Assembly (NCBI GenBank): GCA_021234155.1
Contig: JAJEKV010000014.1
Location: forward strand, 21,963,513 to 22,027,512
Reading direction: 5' to 3'
From: Isoetes taiwanensis
Taxonomy: Eukaryota > Streptophyta > Lycopodiopsida > Isoetales > Isoetaceae
Length of the DNA: 64,000 nt
Shown here: piece after piece, positions 57,091 to 64,000 of the stretch
How the letters are laid out: every line of letters starts with the position of its first letter
How positions within the stretch are numbered: position 1 is the stretch's first letter
Program-made: the position numbers and the translations under genes
The notes under the pieces: model-generated
Databases searched by the model: none
The model's input: only the letters and a program-made list of their open reading frames with translations
Told to the model about the DNA's origin: nothing

Positions 57091-59505
57091 ATGCCCGTCA
57101 TTTGCTTATGTTGTGGAAATATAGGTACCATAATTCAGGAAGATGAAAAGCTTACCCAGAAGGAACATGTCTCATTGGAAATCACTATTCGGGATGAGTT
57201 TGGCCGGATAAGTACTTTGAAAGTAAAACCCAATACTTCTACCTATGCATCTCTCTTGCGCAAGTGCACCAGTGCCAAAAACTTGGCAGAAGGTAAATTG
57301 GTCCATTCAAGCATTTCAAAAAACGGCAATGGGAACACCAGATTCATAAAAAATCTTCTTGTAGAGATGTATGGAAAATGTGCTGCCATGCAGGAAGCTA
57401 GAAGAGAATTTGAAAGCACAAGAAGGAATATTTTTTCCTGGAATATCATAATTGGAATATATGTCTATCATCAATGCTTTGACGAGGCAGATCGGATGTT
57501 TACACGAATGCAGCAGGAAGATGCCTTTCCAGACAAGGTAACATGGACGATCATGATCTCATCTTATGCACAAAATGGAAATACCAAAGCTGCCTTTCAA
57601 CTCTTTAGGGATCTGCTGCTAAAAAACAGTGTTCCTGATATGCACACATTTCTAGCTATCCTTAATGCATGCTCATCTTTGGAATCTCTAGCTGATGGAA
57701 GGCTAATTCATGCATGCATCATCGACTTTGGACTACTTAAGGAAGTTGCAATCGAGAATGCTCTCATCAATATGTATGGAAAATGTGGGGGTTTAGAGAG
57801 TGCACGTATGGTGTTTGACAAGATGCTGCAACGGGATTTAATTTCTTGGAATTCCATGATTGCAATTTATGCTGAAAATGGATATATAGATAAAGCTAGC
57901 GAGGCCTTTCAGCAGTTACAGCAAGAGGGTCTGCTGCCTAACATTATCTCCTGGACAATCATGATTACAGCATGTTCTCAGAGTGGATCCTATAACGAAG
58001 TATTGCAACTCTTTGGACAAATGCAAATACATGGTATTGTGCCTGACAAACTCACATTGGTAACTATGCTTGGAGTCTTTTCCACCCCTTCTTCCCTTGC
58101 CAAAGGTAGATTTCTCCATTGTTATATAATTGTAAATAAGCTTGATCTGGATTTGGTGCTTCTGAATGTTATTGTCTCAATGTACGGCAAATCTGGTAGC
58201 ATCGATGATGCCATTGCAGTATTCTGTAACATGCCTCAACATGACTTGGTTTCTTGGAATACCATGATAGGAGCTTATGCTCAAAATGGACATGGTAAAC
58301 ATGCTTTTTGGCTGTTCCAACAGCTGCAGGGGGAATGGTTAATGCCCAATGATCTGACCTTTATTAGCGTCTTTGACGCGTGTCTTGGTACTGCCATGAT
58401 TTCGGAGCTGAAATTAGTCCATGCCTGTGTTATCAATACTGGAGTAGTTTCAGATATGGTGGGGACCAGTCTCATCCATTTATATGGGCAGATCGGCAAT
58501 GTAGAAAATGTGCAGAGAATATTTTGCAGCATATATGAACCGAATGTTGTGTCTTGGACCTCTCTACTTTCAGTTTATTTGCAAAATGGTTGTACTGTAG
58601 AGGTTCTTGAAATCTTTGAACAAATGGAAGAATATGGTGTGGAACCTGACAGAGTGACATTTGTTCCCATATTCGATGCTTGTCGTCGGTTGTTGGCTTT
58701 TGCTCTAAGCAAATTGTTACATGCTAGATTTATCAAAACTGGATTTGACTTGGATGACAGTCTGGGCAGCATACTTGTCAATGCATATGCTGAATGTCAG
58801 GATTTACGCAATGCACTAGATGTATTCAGTACAATTCCTCAGCAAACTGCAGTTTCTTGGACTGCCATGGTGGCAGCTTATCGTCATAATGGAAAAGGCA
58901 GAGATGCCATTCAACTTATTAGGAAAATGTGGACGGAAGATGTAATCCCTGATAAGATAACTTGTTTTAGCATTTTTGATGTATGTGCTGATACATCTGC
59001 CCTCTTAGAGGGTAAGCTGATGCATGCATTTGCAATTAATAATGGATTCACTGAAAGTGTCGCCATGGGAGTTGAAGTTGTCAATATGTATGGCAAATGT
59101 GGAAATGTTGAAGATTCTGTGATGGTGTTTGAAAGAACTGTATTACATAATCTTGCTACATGGACTGCAATAATTACAGCATATGCTTTAAACGGATATG
59201 CGAGTAAGGTTTTACGTCTTTGTGACAATATGCATCAGGGGGGTCTGAGTTCAAATGGAACAATTCTAGCTAGTGTTTTATTTGCATGTGGTCATGCAGG
59301 CCTTGTGGATGATGGCCTCCATCATTTTCTGACAATGACTAATGACTACTGCATCACCCCTTTGCACAATCACTATGGCTGCATGGTTGATCTTGTAGGA
59401 CGTGCAGGACTCTTGAATGAGGCTGAAGACTTGGTTTACAGCATACCATATGGACACAGTTCTCCACTATGGGAAACTGTACTTGGTGCTTGTACCGTTG
59501 TTTAA
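57091..59505 (+). CDS. PLS-class pentatricopeptide repeat (PPR) protein, 804 aa, no DYW
   Basis: PPR proteins bind single-stranded RNA base by base in mitochondria or plastids and direct editing, splicing or processing. One uninterrupted frame from ATG 57091 (MPVICLCCGN) holds repeats from about residue 50 to 750. S/P-type anchors are FSWNIIIGIY, VTWTIMISSYAQNG, LISWNSMIAIYAENG, LVSWNTMIGAYAQNG, VVSWTSLLSVYLQNG and VSWTAMVAAYRHNG. Each is about 100 residues from its second neighbour, with MYGKCG helices between them, as in PLS triads. After the last repeat (HYGCMVDLVGRAGLLNEAED) it reaches PLWETVLGAC, the start of the E1 motif, and stops. E2, E+ and DYW are absent, and none is visible downstream in any frame. 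No clear transit peptide is seen at the N-terminus. It is intact as an ORF, so it may act with a DYW partner in trans or be a recent truncation. Confidence 0.93.
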   Translation: MPVICLCCGNIGTIIQEDEKLTQKEHVSLEITIRDEFGRISTLKVKPNTSTYASLLRKCTSAKNLAEGKLVHSSISKNGNGNTRFIKNLLVEMYGKCAAMQEARREFESTRRNIFSWNIIIGIYVYHQCFDEADRMFTRMQQEDAFPDKVTWTIMISSYAQNGNTKAAFQLFRDLLLKNSVPDMHTFLAILNACSSLESLADGRLIHACIIDFGLLKEVAIENALINMYGKCGGLESARMVFDKMLQRDLISWNSMIAIYAENGYIDKASEAFQQLQQEGLLPNIISWTIMITACSQSGSYNEVLQLFGQMQIHGIVPDKLTLVTMLGVFSTPSSLAKGRFLHCYIIVNKLDLDLVLLNVIVSMYGKSGSIDDAIAVFCNMPQHDLVSWNTMIGAYAQNGHGKHAFWLFQQLQGEWLMPNDLTFISVFDACLGTAMISELKLVHACVINTGVVSDMVGTSLIHLYGQIGNVENVQRIFCSIYEPNVVSWTSLLSVYLQNGCTVEVLEIFEQMEEYGVEPDRVTFVPIFDACRRLLAFALSKLLHARFIKTGFDLDDSLGSILVNAYAECQDLRNALDVFSTIPQQTAVSWTAMVAAYRHNGKGRDAIQLIRKMWTEDVIPDKITCFSIFDVCADTSALLEGKLMHAFAINNGFTESVAMGVEVVNMYGKCGNVEDSVMVFERTVLHNLATWTAIITAYALNGYASKVLRLCDNMHQGGLSSNGTILASVLFACGHAGLVDDGLHHFLTMTNDYCITPLHNHYGCMVDLVGRAGLLNEAEDLVYSIPYGHSSPLWETVLGACTVV

Positions 59506-60141
59506 ACACTGAAATTTTGCTGATGGAAATTGGAGAACTGAAGGATTTTTGTATATAATAATAATAATCAACTCGAAATTTGATCAAGATAACCCGAGAT
59601 TGTACACATGGCTTCATAAAAGAAACTTTTAGGTGAAATGGCAATTGATTAGGATAATCCAAGAGTGAAGTACATATGCCTTCATAGAATGAACTGATAA
59701 GTACAAGGACCTACTTAGACAAAGAGAAAACTCTGATGCATTGCACCAGAAACACTAAAAGGTATGGTTAGCGTGGGTACAACAAAGATCTCATAACTCA
59801 AAAAATTCGGTAGGCTTGGTGGGAAGTTTGGTTCCCAGAGCGTTTAAAGGAAAGGATGTCCATCGAAATATATCTATCCACTAGCACAGGTCCTGGAAAT
59901 GGGGGGCCCACGGCAGGAGCGATGCCAATGATCTGAAAGCTCCTTCCCCAATATTGGATTAGGTGTTGCTGAGTTCCCAACTTCAACACAGAGATACAAA
60001 TTGATGCGCTCCCAGCTAGGATTCTTCATTCTGCAGCACAGCGACGTCAAATGATTCCAAAGTGCAGCGCAGCGACATCAAATGATTCCAAGGTGCGTAG
60101 ACTCTACTTGATTTGGATTTGGCAAAGCATCTCTGGATTGA
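59506..60141. other. Spacer between the two PPR genes
   Basis: 636 bp without a gene. Contains ATA repeats near 59558-59570 and two close copies of gcgacatcaaatgattccaa (60041 and 60072). Confidence 0.6.
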
Positions 60142-62985
60142 ATGCTACTATTGTCCTACATGCTTACTGCCCAACTCGCCCTAGACCACTCTGTTCTGCA
60201 ACGTGTCAATGCAAATTATCACAGGGAAGGGGAACGTTCTGTTCCTTCAAATTCCAACAATGACTCTAGAAGAATCTTAGCCATCTATAAGAATCTGCTG
60301 GTGCATCGGGTGAGACAGGATCATTCCATCTTGTTTGATGTATTGAAGGCATGCAGTAGCTTAAGAGATCTATACACTGGCATAAAAGTTCATGCTGATC
60401 TGTTAGTTTATGGGCACGATGGAAAGATTGTCGTGGCAAACGCATTGATCCATATGTATTTCAAATGCAGGAGCAAGCTACATGCTTATAGGGTTTTTAA
60501 TACAATGCCACATCAAAATGTAGTGTCATGGAATACCATGATGTTTGGGTATCTAGAGAGTGGGGAGGGTGAAGTGGCTTTTCAACTGTTTATTCAAATG
60601 CAAGATGAAGCAGTGACACCAGATGCTCTTTCCTTTGTTGCTGCACTTAAAGCATCTGCCAATTGTGCAGCAAAACAAAAGAGCAATCAAGTAGAGTGGG
60701 TAGTGGGAAAAATAAATTGCCTGGAGAAGACTATAAGTATTCACTCTCAACTTACAAAGACCAGGAAAGAATTGGACATTGTCTTGGCAAGTACTCTGGT
60801 AGATACATATGCCAAATGTGGAGGCATGGTCCATGCTCGTCGTGTCTTTGACAAGATGCTGCACCATTCTGTTGTGACATGGACTGTCATGATATTTGGC
60901 TACGTTGAGAGTGGGGAGGCTGAGTTAGCTTTACATTTCTTTAGGCAGATGCAAGAAGAAGCCTTCTCGTTGGATGCTTTAACTTATATTGCTGCAATGA
61001 AAGCATGTGCTAGTTGTGCAGAAAGGGAAGCAGGCGAGCAAGTGGATGGAAAGCTTGTGAAAGTAGGCTGTCTCAGGATGGGCCAGGCTATCCACACACA
61101 ACTTGTAGAGGGAGGACATCAATTCGACATTTCCGTCGGCAATACTTTGGTAGATGTGTATGCTAAATGTGGAAGCATGGTGGATGCTTCTCACGTATTT
61201 GGAAGCATGTTGCACCTTTCTGTGATCACATGGAATGCATTTATATTTGGGCATGCACAGATTGGAGAAAATGCATTGGCCCTAGAACTATTTGCATGCA
61301 TGCAAGTAAAGGGCTTTATGCCAGATGGTCTAACATATGCTGCTGCACTGAAGGCCTGCACTAATTGTGCCAAAAGGGGAGAAAATGCAGTACAAGTGGA
61401 AGGTTTGTCCAGAGGAATAGCTATTCATTCTAAACTTGTAAGAGAAGGGCAAAACTTGGATATGGTTGTGGCAAATACCTTGATGGATATGTATACAAAG
61501 TTTGGGATTATACATGTTGCACATGAAATCTTTGACAGCATGCTGTTCCATGATGTTGTCTCGTGGAATGCTCTCATATTTGCATATGCAGAGGCTGGAC
61601 AGGGTAAGTTGGCACTTCAGTTATTTGCACGTATGCAAGATGAAGGTTTTAGACCGGATGCTCTAACTTATGTTGCCGTCTTGAAGGGCTGCGCATCAAA
61701 AGGCAGTAAGAGTGAAGAGGAAAGGTTTGAGCATTTGGCAAAAGCTACAATTGTCCATTCTCAACTAGCAAAGAATGGACATGAACTAGATATTTATGTG
61801 GCAAGTACATTGATCGATATGTATGCCAAATGTGGGAGCATTGTCCATGCCTATCATGTCTTCAACAGGATGCAACACCATTCCATGGTGACGTGGACGG
61901 CTCTGATATTTGGGTGTGCAGAAGGTGGAGAGGGAAATTTGGCTTTGCAACTATTTGCGCGCATGCAGGATAAAGGATTTATACCAAATTCTCAAACCTA
62001 TATAGCTGCACTCAAGGCATGTGCTAGTCGTGGAGAACTAGTAAATGGGAAAGTGATGGCTGCAAAGTATCTGGAGATGGGCATAACAATTCACTCTCAA
62101 CTTGCTAAGAGCAGATATGAGCTGGATATTTTTTTGGGAAGTACCCTGGTTGACATGTATGCTAAATGTGGGAGCATGGTTCATGCTCAACAAGTCTTTG
62201 ATAGGATGAGTCATCATGATATAGTGTCATGGAACGCCATGATATTTGGGTATGTTGAATGTGGGGAAGGCAATATAGCTTTACAATTATTTGCACACAT
62301 GCAGCATGAAGGTTTTTTACCGGTTTCACTAAGTTATGTTGCTGCATTAAAAGCTTGCAGCTGTCTAGGAGCGTTAGAAACTGGACGACAGATTCACAAT
62401 GAAATTTGCACCGCTGGATTTCAAAGTGATGTGGCAATTGCAAGTTGCTTGGTTGGATTTTATGGAAGATGTGGGAGCATGGTCGATGCTCATCAGGTTT
62501 TTGATTCAATGAGTAGAAAGGATACGGCTACCTGGAATTCACTGTTACTGGGATATGCCCACCAAGGAGATGCCAAACAAGTGTTTGGTATGTTCAAGGA
62601 AATGCAGGAAGGAAATTTCCAAGCGGATGACAAAACGTTTGTCTCCATTTTTACTGCATGCACTCATGCCGGTCTCGTGGAGAAGGGAAGGGAATCCTTC
62701 CATGCAATGTGTTCAGAACATATGGTCATTCCTAGCGCTGAACATTATGCTTGTTTGGTTGATCTTCTTGGTCGGGCCAATCACCTGGATGATGCAATGG
62801 TGGTTGTGAGGAACATGTCTTCTGCACCTGACTTGGCAATATGGAAGATAGTTTTAGGTGCCTGCCACAAATGGAAAAACATTGCAGTCGGGAACATTGC
62901 ATTTGAATGTATGTTGAGATCAGGTGAAAAAGATGCTTCAACTTTTGTATTAATGGCAAATATCTATGCAGGTTCTGGTGTGTGA
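60142..62985 (+). CDS. PLS-class PPR protein with expanded repeat linkers, 947 aa, truncated E domain
   Basis: A single frame from ATG 60142 (MLLLSYMLTAQLALDHSVLQ, possibly a mitochondrial signal) contains seven ~100-residue PLS blocks. Their anchors are VVSWNTMMFGYLESG, VVTWTVMIFGYVESG, VITWNAFIFGHAQIG, VVSWNALIFAYAEAG, MVTWTALIFGCAEGG, IVSWNAMIFGYVECG and TATWNSLLLGYAHQG. Between the KACA- helix and the IHSQL helix, five blocks carry 8-15 extra residues, for example CAEREAGEQVDGKLVKVG; the sixth (CLGALETGRQIH) has the standard length. The blocks resemble each other more than the neighbouring gene, suggesting internal duplication. It runs into E1 (IWKIVLGACHKWKNIAVGN) and MANIYAGSG, and stops at TGA. 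One base further the other frame reads CVKEILETN, so a 1-nt slip may have removed the end. No DYW follows. Likely organelle RNA binding. Confidence 0.93.
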   Translation: MLLLSYMLTAQLALDHSVLQRVNANYHREGERSVPSNSNNDSRRILAIYKNLLVHRVRQDHSILFDVLKACSSLRDLYTGIKVHADLLVYGHDGKIVVANALIHMYFKCRSKLHAYRVFNTMPHQNVVSWNTMMFGYLESGEGEVAFQLFIQMQDEAVTPDALSFVAALKASANCAAKQKSNQVEWVVGKINCLEKTISIHSQLTKTRKELDIVLASTLVDTYAKCGGMVHARRVFDKMLHHSVVTWTVMIFGYVESGEAELALHFFRQMQEEAFSLDALTYIAAMKACASCAEREAGEQVDGKLVKVGCLRMGQAIHTQLVEGGHQFDISVGNTLVDVYAKCGSMVDASHVFGSMLHLSVITWNAFIFGHAQIGENALALELFACMQVKGFMPDGLTYAAALKACTNCAKRGENAVQVEGLSRGIAIHSKLVREGQNLDMVVANTLMDMYTKFGIIHVAHEIFDSMLFHDVVSWNALIFAYAEAGQGKLALQLFARMQDEGFRPDALTYVAVLKGCASKGSKSEEERFEHLAKATIVHSQLAKNGHELDIYVASTLIDMYAKCGSIVHAYHVFNRMQHHSMVTWTALIFGCAEGGEGNLALQLFARMQDKGFIPNSQTYIAALKACASRGELVNGKVMAAKYLEMGITIHSQLAKSRYELDIFLGSTLVDMYAKCGSMVHAQQVFDRMSHHDIVSWNAMIFGYVECGEGNIALQLFAHMQHEGFLPVSLSYVAALKACSCLGALETGRQIHNEICTAGFQSDVAIASCLVGFYGRCGSMVDAHQVFDSMSRKDTATWNSLLLGYAHQGDAKQVFGMFKEMQEGNFQADDKTFVSIFTACTHAGLVEKGRESFHAMCSEHMVIPSAEHYACLVDLLGRANHLDDAMVVVRNMSSAPDLAIWKIVLGACHKWKNIAVGNIAFECMLRSGEKDASTFVLMANIYAGSGV

Positions 62986-63168
62986 AGGAGATACTAGAAA
63001 CAAACCTCATGTTAAGGAAGTTTTGCTGGCCTGCTTATTGATGTAAAATGTAGGAAGATTTTGAGGTGGAGGAAGTTACCATCGTGGCAAAGGAGAGCAG
63101 TCTTTTGTGATTCCAGTGGATTTTCTAGACTATGCATCATTTGGACACAAAATGTTTTATAATGTAGC
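62986..63168. other. 3' flank of the second PPR gene
   Basis: Frame +1 stays open for about 17 codons past the stop, then ends. No E+ or DYW motif appears. Confidence 0.5.
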
Positions 63169-63267
63169 CCATGTTAATGGCAACTGTTAACACTGCACCA
63201 CTGACTGAGACGAGTTGGCCCATGTTAATGGCAATTGTTAACACTGCACCACAGATTGAGTCGAGTT
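63169..63267. repeat. 49-bp tandem duplication
   Basis: cccatgttaatggcaa(c/t)tg, ttaacactgcaccac and gagtt-gg words occur in order twice, starting at 63169 and 63218. Confidence 0.85.
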
Positions 63268-64000
63268 GGATTACATTCTGGATCCATCCTGAGCTAATGT
63301 CATGACTGTATTTGGAGCAGTGGCAAAAAAGGATTGATGCAATAACTCGAGGAAGAAAGCCAAGGTGGCAAGGAGCAACGTTTTGCCTATCCTCCTGGCA
63401 TCCAAAATTCTGCAGGAAATCAGGCACTTTCAGGTCCATATTGAGTGGATATTTCCACGCTAGCATTTATCATGGAAGTCCTTCAAGATTAGCACGTAGC
63501 TCTGGAGTAAGAGGATCGACGTTGTAAATATGGATGCATGCTAGGGAATGCGGTGAACAGGTTCACAACTGAACTTTGAAAGAGGCACCTTATTAGCCTC
63601 TTTCCGGACAACGTGAAATGTATTGTCCATACAAAAAAGATAACAGTGCACAAGAGAGAGATTATTTGCTTGCTAGGCACTCTTTTATGTTATGCTTATG
63701 TGATAATGTGTCCGAAATTTCAACCACCTTGAAATTTCGGCCCTTTTCAACTAGTTTTTTAAAGGCGAAATTCTTTGTCGACGTCCTGTCAGCGTTTTGG
63801 GCGGCGCCGCCTCCTAAGCCTGTTTCTACACAACCTGTTTCACGGCGCTTCCCAGACCTGTTTCCTCTATTTCTCCTAAGCCTGTTTCACGACGTTTCCC
63901 AGACCGTGAAAATGAAGGCCATAGACAGAGCTCATGACAGAGACATAGACAGAGCTCTCGCGGCGGCCATAGACAGAACTCATGACCTAATGACCTAAAT
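63268..64000. other. Gene-free end of the window
   Basis: A 126-codon plus frame (63618-63998) has no family motif. Short repeats of cctaagcctgtttc, cccagac and ccatagacag occur from 63815 to 63980. Confidence 0.4.

Noticed and set aside
57243-59662. Minus-strand ORFs of 60-105 codons across the PPR genes
   Set aside because: They are antisense shadows of the plus-strand PPR coding sequence.

Overview
The window looks like nuclear DNA of a land plant with a large, repeat-rich genome, most probably a fern. Reasons: two long intronless PLS-type PPR genes with expanded repeat blocks, an intact three-exon group III WRKY gene, and broken pieces of plant or eukaryotic genes (SPA/COP1-like, AUGMIN5, RFC1, a plant CCHC zinc-knuckle protein, F-box/kelch). 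Introns are short (61-455 bp) and the space between is A+T-rich and full of decayed transposons. No bacterial operons, CRISPR arrays or rRNA genes are seen, and I found no convincing tRNA gene.

Layout. 0-9 kb: intergenic DNA with a tandem duplication (3.3-3.55 kb), a ~470-bp foldback (4.3-4.77 kb), and SPA-like and CCHC zinc-knuckle fragments (5.66-6.64 kb, minus), then a tRNA-like SINE copy (8.58-9.06 kb). 9.1-13.1 kb: an L1-like LINE remnant (minus), then a LINE ORF1-like element with a microsatellite tail lying beside an RT fragment (plus). 14.1-15.1 kb: a spliced-looking fragment with the AdoMet-binding end of a beta-class amino-methyltransferase. 16.41-20.46 kb: a 4,051-bp element with perfect 24-bp terminal inverted repeats and a 6-bp target duplication (TACCAA); it holds a palindromic minisatellite, a broken F-box/kelch fragment and a strand-asymmetric pyrimidine block. 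21.4-25.7 kb: a decayed multi-exon gene with a ParB-like motif pair (minus) facing away from a DUF8039-like ORF (plus), with clustered ATCGCGGCCGCGAT-type palindromes between them. 28 kb: a retroposon copy ending in about 34 TCTA units. 30.1-34.5 kb: captured-looking exon fragments, AUGMIN5 and RFC1 among them. 36.9-38.6 kb: the WRKY gene (minus). 40.4-51.4 kb: three LINE remnants, a hAT-like (ZNF862-like) remnant and SINE-like repeats. 52.07 kb: a probable Helitron 3' end. 55-56.4 kb: unidentified exon-like pieces. 57.1-63.0 kb: two PPR genes in tandem (plus).

The likely functional genes are the WRKY factor and possibly the two PPR genes, though both PPR proteins stop in the E region. Everything else recognisable is transposon-derived or fragmentary. 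The most unusual signal is a eukaryotic mobile family that appears to pair a ParB-like domain with an amino-methyltransferase-type fold, near repeated GC-rich palindromes. Reading frames, splice sites and repeats were read by eye; family names rest on remembered motifs, not on searches.
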